Assembly (NCBI RefSeq): GCF_004135345.1
Contig: NZ_CP035495.1
Coordinates: 2,046,001 to 2,110,000 of the forward strand
DNA: 64,000 nucleotides
Direction of reading: 5' to 3'
Origin: Xylanimonas allomyrinae
GTDB taxonomy: Bacteria; Actinomycetota; Actinomycetes; Actinomycetales; Cellulomonadaceae
In this document: positions 47,696 through 56,733 of the stretch, piece by piece
Layout of the letters: each line of letters opens with the position of its first letter
How positions within the stretch are numbered: position 1 is the stretch's first letter
Made by a program: the position numbers and the translations under genes
The notes under the pieces: model-generated
Databases searched by the model: none
Told to the model about the DNA's origin: nothing
Seen by the model: the letters and a program-made list of their open reading frames with translations, nothing else

Positions 47696-48115
47696 ATGAG
47701 CGGCATCTCGCGCGACGCGGCCGAGCGGCTGAGGCAGGCGGGCCTCGTGTGGCGCCCCGAGACCGGTGACCGGTTCAGCGTGCTGACCGAGCCGCTCGCC
47801 GAGGAGGTCTTCACGGTGAGCGACATGGTGGTCGAACGCCACGATCACCCCACGGGCACGATCCTCGGGTTCAACGGCACCACCGAGTGGGCGCTCGACT
47901 CGGTGCGGATCGAGGACGCGCTGTGGCTGCCCCGTGAGGACCAGCTCCGCGAGCTGCTGGGCCCCGCGTTCCGCAGCCTGGCCCGGTCGACCACCGGCTG
48001 GTATCAGGTGCTGGTCGAGGTACCCGGGCGCCACGAGCAGGTCTTCGACTCCGAGAACCCGGCCGACGCGTACGCCGAGGCGCTGCTGACGCTGGTGCAC
48101 GCGGCGACCGACTGA
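47696..48115 (+). CDS. Hypothetical 139-residue protein
   Basis: A soluble, acidic protein of unknown function. It begins with a helix (SRDAAERLRQAGLVWRPE), continues through predicted beta-strands (DRFSVLTEPL, HDHPTGTILGFNGTTEWAL), and ends with a long helix (DAYAEALLTLVHAATD). No membrane segment or known motif is seen. Codon use is like the neighbours. It is divergent from phoH2 and lies 138 bp before nhaA. Confidence 0.7.
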   Translation: MSGISRDAAERLRQAGLVWRPETGDRFSVLTEPLAEEVFTVSDMVVERHDHPTGTILGFNGTTEWALDSVRIEDALWLPREDQLRELLGPAFRSLARSTTGWYQVLVEVPGRHEQVFDSENPADAYAEALLTLVHAATD

Positions 48116-48253
48116 CCGGGGGCGTCCCGGCGGTCCCGGCCGACCGGCGGCCTCCGGCTCGATAGGCTGTCGGGCGGTGAGCCGGGAAGTCTGGTCGGCG
48201 GCGCCGGCGGGAGCGCCGGCGGCCCAGTCGACCGCGACGACCCCGGAGCCACC

Positions 48254-49507
48254 ATGCCAACACCACCGCTCACGCGCGTGGGCACCCGCCTGGGCACCCG
48301 CCTGGCCCACACCCTGGCCCGCGACACCACCGGGGGCATGCTGCTGCTCGGCGCCGCCGTGCTCGCGCTCGCCTGGGCGAACTCGCCGTGGCACGGCGCC
48401 TACGAGGCCGTGTCCGGCACCGTCGTCGGGCCGCGCGCCCTGCACCTCGATCTGACGCTCGCCGCGTGGGCCGCCGACGGCCTGCTGGCCGTGTTCTTCC
48501 TCGCCGTCGGGCTCGAGCTCAAGCACGAGCTCGTCGCCGGGTCGCTGCGCGACGCGCGCGAGGCGGGCGTGCCGATCCTCGCCGCCGTCGGCGGCATGGC
48601 GCTGCCCGCGGCCCTGTACGCCGCGACGGTCACGCTGCTGCACGACGCGCCCGCCCGCCACGGCTGGGCCATCCCCACCGCGACCGACATCGCGTTCGCG
48701 CTCGCCGTCCTCGCCGTCTTCGGCAAGGGCCTGCCGACGGCGGTACGCACGTTCCTGCTGACCCTGGCCGTCGTCGACGACCTGCTCGCGATCACCGTCA
48801 TCGCGGTGTTCTACAGCGGCGACCTGCACGGCCTGCCCCTGCTCGGGGCGCTGGCGGCCGTCGCCGCCGTCGGGCTGCTGGTGCGCGTGCGCCGGCCGCC
48901 ACTGTGGGCCCTGGTGCCGCTCGGGCTCACCGCCTGGGCGCTGCTGCACGCCTCGGGCATCCACGCGACCGTCGCGGGGGTGCTCGTGGGCTTCACCGTC
49001 CCGGCGAGGCCCGTCCACGGCGAGGCCGAGGCGCGCACGCACGCCGCCGGGCGTGCGATCGCCCCGTGGTCGCAAGGGCTCGCCCTGCCGGTCTTCGCGT
49101 TCTTCGCCGCGGGGGTGTCCCTGGCGGGCGGCGGCGCCGTCGTCGGCCGGCCCGTGGCGCTCGCCGTCGTCGTCGCTCTCGTGGTGGGCAAGCTCGTGGG
49201 CGTGCTGGGCACGACGGCGCTGGTCACCCATCTGACGCCGCTGCGGCTCGCGCAGGGCGTGGGGCTGCGCGACCTGCTGCCCGTCGGGTTCCTGGCCGGC
49301 ATCGGGTTCACCGTCGCGCTGCTGGTCAGCGAGCTGTCGTTCGGGCAGGCGGCGGCCCCGACCGAGAGCGCCAAGGCCGCCGTCCTGGGCGCCTCGGTGG
49401 TCGCGGCCGCGCTCGGCGCGGCCTGCCTGCGCTGGGATGCGCGCAAGGCGCGCGGGCCCGACATGAACCGTGACGGCGTGCCCGACGACGTCGTGGACCG
49501 CATCTGA
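48254..49507 (+). CDS. nhaA: Na+/H+ antiporter NhaA
   Basis: A 417-residue, 12-helix antiporter that expels sodium in exchange for protons. AVGLELKHELV, PTATDIAFALAVL, the ion-site Asp pair in VVDDLLAITVIAV and the C-terminal GFLAGIGFTVALLVSEL are the family signatures. A TAGGCT -10-like box (48163-48168) implies a leader of about 80 bases containing a CGCCGGCG inverted pair. The C-terminus is odd: it ends with DMNRDGVPDDVVDRI, a calcium-loop-like sequence not part of the usual family. Confidence 0.93.
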   Translation: MPTPPLTRVGTRLGTRLAHTLARDTTGGMLLLGAAVLALAWANSPWHGAYEAVSGTVVGPRALHLDLTLAAWAADGLLAVFFLAVGLELKHELVAGSLRDAREAGVPILAAVGGMALPAALYAATVTLLHDAPARHGWAIPTATDIAFALAVLAVFGKGLPTAVRTFLLTLAVVDDLLAITVIAVFYSGDLHGLPLLGALAAVAAVGLLVRVRRPPLWALVPLGLTAWALLHASGIHATVAGVLVGFTVPARPVHGEAEARTHAAGRAIAPWSQGLALPVFAFFAAGVSLAGGGAVVGRPVALAVVVALVVGKLVGVLGTTALVTHLTPLRLAQGVGLRDLLPVGFLAGIGFTVALLVSELSFGQAAAPTESAKAAVLGASVVAAALGAACLRWDARKARGPDMNRDGVPDDVVDRI

Positions 49508-49570
49508 GGGGCGGGACCCGTCGACCTGGCGCGGGGCCCCGGCGGCGGCCGGGGCCCGGGCGGCGGCCGG

Positions 49571-51072
49571 TCAGTGCGGCGACGGCGCGTGCCGGTCGAG
49601 GAACTCGTAGACCTCCGTCTGGTCGACACCCGGCATGGCGCCCTGCGGCATCGCCGCGAGCATCGAGGCGTGCGGGCGGGCGCTCGGGAACGCCTGGCCG
49701 GCCCAGCGGGCGGCGAGCGGCTCCGGGGGCGGCGGCAGCAGGACTCGTCGGGGCAGCGGGACGTCGCACGTGCCGTCGTCTCGCGGCCCAGGAACCACTT
49801 GACCTGCGCGTACGGCACGCCGACCGAGACCGAGAAGAGGCCGTCGGGCGAGTCCTGGACGCGCGAGGTGCACCAGTAGGTGCCGGTCGCGGTGTCGGTG
49901 TACTGGTAGTACGGCGCGAGCCGGTCGGGCACCAGGAACACGACGCGGGCCGTCCACTGCTTGCACACGTACTGCCCCTCGACGGTGCCGAGCGCGTCGG
50001 TGGGGAACCGGACGCCGTCGTTCTCGTAGGCCTTGTGGATCACCCCGGACTCGTGGATCTTCATGAAGTGCACCGGGATGCCGAGCTGCCGGGTGGCGAG
50101 GTTGGTGAAGCGGTGGGCGGCCGTCTCGTACGAGACGGCGAAGGCGTCACGCAGGTCCTCGATCGAGATGGCTCGCTGCTCCTTGGCCGACTTGAGGAAG
50201 CGCACGGCGTCGCGCTCGGGCAGCAGCAGCGCGGCGCACAGGTAGTTGGCCTCGACGCGCTGGCGCAGCAGGTCGGCGTAGTCGCGCGGGACGGCGTGCT
50301 GCAGGACGTGCGAGGCGAGCGCCTGAAGCAGCGCCGAGCGGGCGTCGGAGCGTCCGCGGATACCGTCGCTCGGCAGGTAGACCCGGTGGAAGCGCCGGTC
50401 GATGACGGCACGGGTCGAGTGCGGCAGGTCGGGCACGTAGTGGATCTCGAACCCGAGGTGCGCGGCCAGCTCGCCGGCCTGGCGCTGCGGGAGCGGACCG
50501 CCGCGGTGCCCGATGTCGTCGAGCAGACCGCGCGCGACGACCTCCAGGTCAGGGAAGTAGTTGTCCTGGGCGCGCATGTCGGCGCGCAGGACGGTGTTGG
50601 CGCGGCGCGCCTCCTCGGGCGTGAGCGCGCGCTCGGTGTGCAGCCTCTCGAGCTCGCGCTGGAGCCTGACGATCGCCTCGAGCGCGTCGGTCGCGAGACC
50701 GCGTCCCACGCGCACCGGCCGGATGCCCAGCGACTCGAACAGCGGGCCGCGCTGGGCGCGCTCCAGCTCGATCTCGAGAGCGTCGCGACGCGAGGGCGGC
50801 TGCGGCGAGAGCAGATCCTCGACGCTCGCGTCCAGCGCCCTGGCCACGGCCTGGAGCCGGGCGACCGTGGGCTCGCGCTTGCCGTTCTCCAGCAGCGAGA
50901 CCTGCGAGGACGCCTTGCCGATGGCCGTGGCGAGCTGCTCGAGCGTCATGCCGCGCTGGGTGCGCAGGTGGCGGATCCTGCGGCCGATCGTGAGGGCGTC
51001 CGGCTCGTCTGCCAGGGGCACGGGGCTGCCCGGCACCCGTGAATCGGTTTCTCTCGACGTCAAGATAACCAT
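49571..51072 (-). pseudogene. ramB: RamB-type regulator of the glyoxylate shunt, frameshifted
   Basis: An XRE-type helix-turn-helix protein ([20 protein letters not shown]) with an ImmA/IrrE-like middle and a short C-terminal conserved domain, as in corynebacterial RamB, which controls aceA and aceB. The reading frame is good to residue 446 or so (SRCPDESCC). It then continues in another frame with PPPEPLAARWAGQAF and ends at VDQTEVYEFLDRHAPSPH. One base is missing in the C-rich run near 49728-49738. With it restored the product would be 500 residues. If left as is, the frame runs on to 48811 across nhaA with no family sequence. This is either a sequencing error or a real mutation. Confidence 0.85.
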
Positions 51073-51105
51073 GACTCATGGTGACACACCGCGCCCCTTT
51101 CCTCT

Positions 51106-51128
51106 AGAAGAAATTCCGGAAAACTTCT
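51106..51128. promoter_or_regulatory. AT-rich inverted repeat between ramB and aceA
   Basis: AGAAG and CTTCT flank a central palindrome TTCCGGAA (51114-51121). It is the only AT-rich patch in the 166-bp divergent gap, and a RamB or other carbon-source regulator site is likely here. The rest of the gap holds the aceA leader with CGAGGAGC just before its ATG. Confidence 0.45.
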
Positions 51129-51238
51129 CCTCTCCTGGGGTGGCGACGCGGCCCTCCGAAGGAGGAACGTCTGTGCCACGGCCCGGTGCGACGGTGTCTC
51201 ACCCGGGCTCGACGTCGCCACGACCCGAGGAGCAACCC

Positions 51239-52558
51239 ATGACCGCGATCACCGACCGCCACGCCACCGGCAGCCGCCCCGGCGACACGGTCCAGACCGC
51301 CGCCGAGCTGGCCCACGAGTGGGCCACCGACCCGCGCTGGAGCGGTGTCGCGCGCACCTACACGGCCGAGGACGTCGTCGCGCTGCGCGGGTCCGTGCAG
51401 GAGGAGCACACGCTCGCTCGCCGCGGCGCCGAGCGCCTGTGGGAGAGCCTGCACGCCAACGAGTTCATCAACGCGCTCGGAGCGCTCACCGGCAACCAGG
51501 CGGTGCAGCAGGTCAAGGCCGGCCTCCAGGCCATCTACCTGTCGGGCTGGCAGGTCGCCGGTGACGCCAACAACGCCGGCCAGACCTACCCCGACCAGTC
51601 GCTCTACCCCGCCAACTCCGTGCCCACCGTGGTGCGCCGCATCAACAACGCGCTCCTGCGCGCCGACCAGGTCGAGTGCATGGACGGCAGCAGCACCGTC
51701 GAGGACTGGCTCGCGCCCATCGTCGCCGACGCCGAGGCCGGGTTCGGCGGCCCGCTCAACGCCTACGAGCTCATGAAGGCGATGATCGCCGCGGGCGCCG
51801 CGGGCGTGCACTGGGAGGACCAGCTCGCGAGCGAGAAGAAGTGCGGCCACCTGGGCGGCAAGGTGCTGGTGCCCACGCAGCAGCACATCCGCACCCTCAA
51901 CGCCGCACGCCTGGCCGCCGACGTCGCGGGCGTGCCGACCATCGTCGTCGCCCGCACCGACGCCGAGGCCGCGACGCTCCTGACGTCCGACGTCGACGAG
52001 CGCGACCGCCCGTTCCTCACCGGGGGCCGCACCGCGGAGGGCTTCTACGAGGTCAGCAACGGTCTGCAGCCGTCGATCGCCCGGGCCCGCGCCTACGCCC
52101 CGTACGCCGACCTGCTGTGGATGGAGACGGGCACCCCCGACCTGGCGCTGGCGAGGGCGTTCGCCGAAGGCGTCCGCTCCGAGTTCCCCGACCAGATGCT
52201 CGCCTACAACTGCTCGCCGTCGTTCAACTGGCGCAAGCACCTCTCGGACGACGAGATCGCGAGGTTCCAGCGCGAGCTGGGAGCCATGGGCTACGCCTTC
52301 CAGTTCATCACCCTGGCCGGCTTCCACGCGCTCAACCACTCGATGTTCGACCTCGCGCACGGTTACGCCCGCGAGCAGATGACCGCCTACGTGCGGCTCC
52401 AGGAGGCCGAGTTCGCCTCCGAGTCACGCGGCTACACCGCCACCAAGCACCAGCGCGAGGTCGGCACCGGCTACTTCGACCGCATCGCCACCGCGCTCAA
52501 CCCCGACGCCGCGACCCTGGCGCTCGCCGGCTCCACCGAGACGGCCCAGTTCCACTGA
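51239..52558 (+). CDS. aceA: Isocitrate lyase
   Basis: A 439-residue enzyme that splits isocitrate into glyoxylate and succinate, the first step of the glyoxylate shunt needed for growth on acetate or fatty acids. The catalytic Cys202 lies in the signature [17 protein letters not shown] and NCSPSFNW are the other active-site blocks. It starts at ATG 51239 with GAGGAG upstream. It is directly followed by aceB (37-bp gap) and divergent from ramB. Confidence 0.97.
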   Translation: MTAITDRHATGSRPGDTVQTAAELAHEWATDPRWSGVARTYTAEDVVALRGSVQEEHTLARRGAERLWESLHANEFINALGALTGNQAVQQVKAGLQAIYLSGWQVAGDANNAGQTYPDQSLYPANSVPTVVRRINNALLRADQVECMDGSSTVEDWLAPIVADAEAGFGGPLNAYELMKAMIAAGAAGVHWEDQLASEKKCGHLGGKVLVPTQQHIRTLNAARLAADVAGVPTIVVARTDAEAATLLTSDVDERDRPFLTGGRTAEGFYEVSNGLQPSIARARAYAPYADLLWMETGTPDLALARAFAEGVRSEFPDQMLAYNCSPSFNWRKHLSDDEIARFQRELGAMGYAFQFITLAGFHALNHSMFDLAHGYAREQMTAYVRLQEAEFASESRGYTATKHQREVGTGYFDRIATALNPDAATLALAGSTETAQFH

Positions 52559-52595
52559 CCTGCCCGCTGCCACGGCCCTTGCACGGAGGCACACC

Positions 52596-54257
52596 ATGAC
52601 CACCCTCACCGAACGCCCCATCCCCGACGCCCTGTCCGGCACCCAGGTCGCGCCGACCCGGCGCGCCACCGCGCGCGACGCCGAGATCCTCACGCCCGAG
52701 GCGCTGGAGTTCCTGGCGATGCTGCACGAGCGCTTCGCCGACACGCAGGCCGAGATCCTGGCGGCCCGCGAGCGCCGCGCCCGTGCCGTCATCGGGGGCC
52801 AGGACCCCGACTTCGACCCGACCACCCGGCCCGTGCGCAACGACGGTACGTGGCGTGCCGCCGGGTGCGCGGGAGCTCCCGGCCTGGAGGACCGCCGCGT
52901 CGAGATCACCGGCCCGACCGACCCCAAGATGACCATCAACGCCCTCAACTCGGGTGCCAAGGTCTGGCTCGCGGACGCCGAGGACGCCTGCGCGCCGACG
53001 TGGGAGAACGTCGTCGGAGGGCAGCTGTCGCTGCACGACGCGATTCGCGGAACCCTCTCGCTCACCACGCCCGAGGGCCGCGAGTACCAGCTGCGGTCCG
53101 CGAACCTGACCGACCTGCCCACCATCGTGTTCCGCCCTCGCGGGTGGCACCTGCCCGAGGCGCACCTGCGCGTGCAGCACTCCGACGGGACGGTCACGGC
53201 GGCGTCGGGAGCCCTGGTCGACTTCGGCCTCTACTTCTTCCACAACGCCGCCGAGCTCATCGCCCGCGGCCGCGGCCCGTACTTCTACCTGCCCAAGCTG
53301 GAGGGGCACCGCGAGGCGCGGCTGTGGAACCAGGTGTTCGAGGCGGCGCAGGACGCGCTGGGCATCCCGCGCGGCACCATCCGCGCGACCGTGCTCATCG
53401 AGACGCTGCCTGCCGCCTTCGCGATGGAGGAGATCCTCTACGAGCTGCGTGAGCACGCCGCCGGCCTGAACGCCGGCCGGTGGGACTACCTGTTCTCCAT
53501 CATCAAGAACCTGCGCACGCGCGGTGCCTCGTACGTGCTGCCCGACCGCAACCAGGTGACCATGACGGCCCCGTTCATGCGCGCCTACACCGAGCTGCTC
53601 GTCTCCACCTGCCACCGGCGCGGGGCCCACGCCATCGGCGGCATGAGCGCGTTCATCCCCGACCGTCGTCGCCCCGACGTCACCGAGCGGGCCCTGGCCA
53701 AGGTGCGTGACGACAAGCGGCGCGAGGCCGGTGACGGGTTCGACGGGACGTGGGTCGCGCACCCCGACCTCATCGAGACCGCGCGCGCGCAGTTCGACGC
53801 CGTGCTGGGCTCGCGGCCGCACCAGGTGGACCGCCTGCGCGACGACGTCCAGGTGGGGCAGGCCAACCTGCTCGACGTCGCGTCGGCCGGGCGTACCGGG
53901 GCCTCGATCACCGAGTGCGGGCTGCGCTCCAACATCTCGGTGGGCGTGCGCTACATCGCCTCGTGGCTGCGCGGCACCGGCGCGGCAGCGCTCGACAACC
54001 TCATGGAGGACGCTGCCACGGCAGAGATCTCGCGGTCCCAGGTGTGGCAGTGGATCGCCTCAGGCACCCGCACCGAGCACGGGGCCGTCACCCGGGAGCG
54101 GGCACTGGCCGTGCTCGCCGAGGTGCTGGGCGGGCTCGATCGGTTCCCGGGCGACCGGTACGACGACGCCGCCGCCGTGTTCCGCGAGGTCGCGCTCGGC
54201 GACGGGTTCCCCGAGTTCCTCACGACGATCGCGTACGAGCGGTACCTGGCGGACTGA
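52596..54257 (+). CDS. aceB: Malate synthase A
   Basis: A 553-residue cytoplasmic enzyme that condenses glyoxylate with acetyl-CoA to malate. [26 protein letters not shown]-type [33 protein letters not shown] and [12 protein letters not shown] are the family motifs. It completes the shunt with aceA. Part of its 3' end (54041-54160) occurs again, decayed, at 55914-56031. Confidence 0.97.
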   Translation: MTTLTERPIPDALSGTQVAPTRRATARDAEILTPEALEFLAMLHERFADTQAEILAARERRARAVIGGQDPDFDPTTRPVRNDGTWRAAGCAGAPGLEDRRVEITGPTDPKMTINALNSGAKVWLADAEDACAPTWENVVGGQLSLHDAIRGTLSLTTPEGREYQLRSANLTDLPTIVFRPRGWHLPEAHLRVQHSDGTVTAASGALVDFGLYFFHNAAELIARGRGPYFYLPKLEGHREARLWNQVFEAAQDALGIPRGTIRATVLIETLPAAFAMEEILYELREHAAGLNAGRWDYLFSIIKNLRTRGASYVLPDRNQVTMTAPFMRAYTELLVSTCHRRGAHAIGGMSAFIPDRRRPDVTERALAKVRDDKRREAGDGFDGTWVAHPDLIETARAQFDAVLGSRPHQVDRLRDDVQVGQANLLDVASAGRTGASITECGLRSNISVGVRYIASWLRGTGAAALDNLMEDAATAEISRSQVWQWIASGTRTEHGAVTRERALAVLAEVLGGLDRFPGDRYDDAAAVFREVALGDGFPEFLTTIAYERYLAD

Positions 54258-54265
54258 GCGCGAGC

Positions 54266-54304
54266 GGCAGAGGGCACGCACCCATCGGGTGCGTGCCCTC
54301 TGCC
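54266..54304 (+). terminator. Terminator after aceB
   Basis: Perfect 18-bp arms (54266-54283 and 54287-54304) with an ATC loop, followed by TTGC. It starts 8 bases after the aceB stop. Confidence 0.85.
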
Positions 54305-54375
54305 TTGCGCGGACGTCCGTCGCGCCGTCCTCGACGCGCCAGCCGCGCGCCTGGTCGCGTCATCGCTCGTCGGCG

Positions 54376-54390
54376 AGGTGTACGTCACCT
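54376..54390. promoter_or_regulatory. Possible operator of the secreted-protein gene
   Basis: AGGTG-TACGT-CACCT is a 5-bp inverted repeat immediately before TGTAAACC, which could supply a weak -10. It is about 60 bases upstream of the ATG at 54450. Confidence 0.3.
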
Positions 54391-54449
54391 GTAAACCGTG
54401 TGCGACGACCGCGCACGGCGCGCGGACACCGCGAGTGAGGTGAGTGGTC

Positions 54450-55730
54450 ATGTCGAGACGGAAGGTACAGGCGGCGCTCGTCGCCGCGGGCGCCCTCGCC
54501 GTCGGCGCCGGGGTGGTGACACCCGCGCTGGCGGCAACGGTCGCGATCGACGCTCAAGACTGCTGGGCCGTCGCCAAATACGCGCCTGGCGGTGTCGACT
54601 TCGGCGAGGTCGAGGTCTCGCCCGAGGCATCGACAGTGACCATGGTGCTGCCGGCGGCGCTCGCCAACCTCCCCGGCGTCCTGGACACGGACGCCTGGGA
54701 GTGGTGGACCGACGGCGGGACCAACATCGGTGCACCACCCCTGAAGGTCCCCGTCACCGCCTCATCCGCCTCCGGGAACGTCACGGTCACGGCGGTGCTG
54801 CCAGACCAGGTGCGAACCGAACTCGCTGCAGGCGAGGACGTGTACCTCCTGTTCGACCGCGATCCCGGCGACGGCACCGTCGCCATCAGCGCGGACGCCA
54901 CCCTCGTGCCGTCGACGGACACCGGGGCACCCACGGACGTGACGGTCACCGCCACGTTCTCGACCGGATACCGTTCCTGCCTCTCCGACGACACGTCGGC
55001 CTCGTGGGGCGACACGCTGACGGTGACGACAGGCAACCACTGGGACAACACCGAGCCGAGCATCGGGCTGAACACACCGTCGTTCGACCCCGCGACGGTG
55101 ACCGTAGGGAACCTCTACACGTTCGGTCCCACGGACGACGGGTGCAACTACAAAGTCCCGATCACACTGTCGGCGGCGGGCAAGCTGACGGTGACGCTGC
55201 CCGCGACAGCACCGCCCGGATGCCCCGAGACCGGCAAGTTCGCGGTCACCGCCGCGACCGACGGCTATGACGATGCCTTCCCCGCAGGCACCATGGGGCA
55301 GGCCGCGTCCATCCTCCTGACGATGTCCGTACGCGCTGGTACACACCCCGACACCTCGTCTCCCGGCACGCCACCCGCACCCGCGCCGGGGCCGGCCCCC
55401 GCCCCGGGTCAGGCGGCCTCCGGTTCCCCGAGCGTGACGATCAACAACGCCGCACGCGCATCGGTGCCCCAGGACGCCGTCGTGGCACTCGCCGGTCACG
55501 GGTTCGCCCCCGGCGAGGCCGTGCAGGTTCGCCTCGACAACGGGGTCGCCACGACCACCACCGCGAACAGCGCCGGGGACGTGGCCCTGCAGTTCCACAT
55601 CCCGGCGGGTACCAAGGTCGGCGACCACACGATCACGCTCACCGGCACCACCTCGCACCGCACCGTCGACCTCGGGCTGACCGTCACGGCCGCCTCGAAG
55701 GGCGCACTCCCGCAGGCCGCCAACGGCTGA
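54450..55730 (+). CDS. Secreted surface-type protein, function unknown
   Basis: A 426-residue exported protein. The signal peptide (SRRKVQAALVAAGALAVGAG, cleaved near ALA-AT) is followed by two beta-rich domains of about 100 residues each with paired cysteines. Then comes a Pro/Ala linker (PGTPPAPAPGPAPAPG) and an Ig-like domain with VVALAGHGFAPGEAVQVRL, common in actinobacterial wall proteins. The last residues GALPQAANG look like the beginning of an LPxTG sorting signal, but the Thr, the membrane helix and the basic tail are absent. It is thus released or has lost its anchor. I do not recognise the N-terminal domains. Confidence 0.75.
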   Translation: MSRRKVQAALVAAGALAVGAGVVTPALAATVAIDAQDCWAVAKYAPGGVDFGEVEVSPEASTVTMVLPAALANLPGVLDTDAWEWWTDGGTNIGAPPLKVPVTASSASGNVTVTAVLPDQVRTELAAGEDVYLLFDRDPGDGTVAISADATLVPSTDTGAPTDVTVTATFSTGYRSCLSDDTSASWGDTLTVTTGNHWDNTEPSIGLNTPSFDPATVTVGNLYTFGPTDDGCNYKVPITLSAAGKLTVTLPATAPPGCPETGKFAVTAATDGYDDAFPAGTMGQAASILLTMSVRAGTHPDTSSPGTPPAPAPGPAPAPGQAASGSPSVTINNAARASVPQDAVVALAGHGFAPGEAVQVRLDNGVATTTTANSAGDVALQFHIPAGTKVGDHTITLTGTTSHRTVDLGLTVTAASKGALPQAANG

Positions 55731-55817
55731 GCGAACCGCGGGCAGGAGGGTTCCGGGGGAACGACCAGCTCGCGGACGAGCGGCAGGTTCCGGCTGGCCG
55801 GTGTGGTCGACCGGAGC

Positions 55818-55857
55818 CGTCCATCGGGTCGGCCGTGGGTGGCCGACCCGATGGACG
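55818..55857. terminator. Terminator after the secreted-protein gene
   Basis: Perfect 17-bp arms (55818-55834 and 55841-55857) with a GTGGGT loop, between convergent genes. The surrounding 55731-56044 gap also holds a 14-bp repeat and an aceB remnant. Confidence 0.75.
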
Positions 55858-55873
55858 CCGCGGGTGCCGACCT

Positions 55874-55913
55874 GCGGACCGGCACCCGCGGACCGGCACC
55901 CGCGGACCGGCAC
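55874..55913 (+). repeat. 14-bp x 3 tandem repeat
   Basis: Units of GCGGACCGGCACCC at 55874, 55888 and 55902 (last one 12 bases). It abuts the aceB remnant directly. Confidence 0.75.
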
Positions 55914-56031
55914 GGTGTGGCAGTGGAACGACTCAGGCACCGCACCGAGCACGGGTCCGCCTCCCGCGAGCGGGGACCGGCCGTGCCCGCCGAGGTGCTG
56001 GGCGGGCTCGATCGGTTCCCCGGCGACGGGC
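55914..56031 (+). pseudogene. Decayed copy of the aceB 3' region
   Basis: By hand alignment this stretch matches aceB 54041-54160 at about 90% of bases, with one missing C that shifts the frame and another near the end. It corresponds to aceB residues about 483-522 (VWQW... to GGLDRFPGD). The best-kept part is an uninterrupted match of more than 30 bases around GAGGTGCTGGGCGGGCTCGA. It has no start and no stop of its own, so it is a fragment left by a duplication or rearrangement. Confidence 0.85.
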
Positions 56032-56044
56032 TCCCCGCCCCTCG

Positions 56045-56701
56045 CTACAGCAGGGCAGCCGCCCCCGCTCGGTCCACGAGCACCGCGAGCTGCTCGCGCG
56101 AGGTCACCGCGAGCTTCGACATCGCGCTGCTCAGGTGCGTCTTGACGGTGCTCTCCCCGAGATAGAGCCGACGCGCGATCTGCGGGTTCGACCAGCCGTG
56201 CGGGAGCCAGCTCGCGACCTCGCGCTCCCGCTCGGTGAGACGCCCCAAGGCCCGCACCGCCTCACGCTGCTCGCGGCCCGCGCTCGCCTCGGCCGCGTGC
56301 CGCACCAGGGTGTCGATGGCGCGCGGGCCGGCGACCGCCCGGCCCGCGGCGGCGTCACGCACCTGCGCGGCGATGCGCTCGGGATCGTCGTCCTTACCGA
56401 GGAACCCGGCCGCGCCGGCCCGGATCGCGGCGAGCACGGCGTCGTCCGAGCCGAACGACGTGAGCACCACGACGGCGGTCGAGTGACCGGCGCGGCGCAG
56501 CGCCGCGAGCGCGTCGAGCCCACCGACACGCGGCATGTGCAGGTCCAGGAGGACGACGTCGGGGCGGTGCGCGTTCACCAGCCCGACCAGCTCGCATCCG
56601 TCGGCACCCTCGCCCACGACCTCGATCTCCTGCGCAGTCAGCACCGTGGTCAGGAGACGGCGGACCAGGGGGTCGTCGTCGACGATCAACGCTCGTGTCA
56701 C
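56045..56701 (-). CDS. NarL/LuxR-family response regulator
   Basis: A 218-residue two-component regulator. The receiver domain has the acidic pocket VDDD near the start, the phospho-acceptor Asp53 in VVLLDLHMP and Lys in GKDDDPE. The output domain is a LuxR helix-turn-helix (LTEREREVASWLPHGWSNPQIARRL then STVKTHLSSAMSKL). It is 32 bp downstream of its kinase gene on the same strand. Confidence 0.93.
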   Translation of the reverse strand: MTRALIVDDDPLVRRLLTTVLTAQEIEVVGEGADGCELVGLVNAHRPDVVLLDLHMPRVGGLDALAALRRAGHSTAVVVLTSFGSDDAVLAAIRAGAAGFLGKDDDPERIAAQVRDAAAGRAVAGPRAIDTLVRHAAEASAGREQREAVRALGRLTEREREVASWLPHGWSNPQIARRLYLGESTVKTHLSSAMSKLAVTSREQLAVLVDRAGAAALL

Positions 56702-56733
56702 GAGCCGGACACTACGTCAAGGCACCGACAGAG

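Noticed and set aside
48177-48455. A 92-residue protein starting at GTG 48177 after a TAGGCT box
   Set aside because: It overlaps the first 200 bases of nhaA in another frame and its sequence is Ala/Pro/Trp low-complexity; the box is better read as the nhaA promoter.
48811-49570. C-terminal extension of ramB across nhaA
   Set aside because: The frame continues only because of the frameshift; the sequence beyond has no similarity to the family and lies antisense to nhaA.
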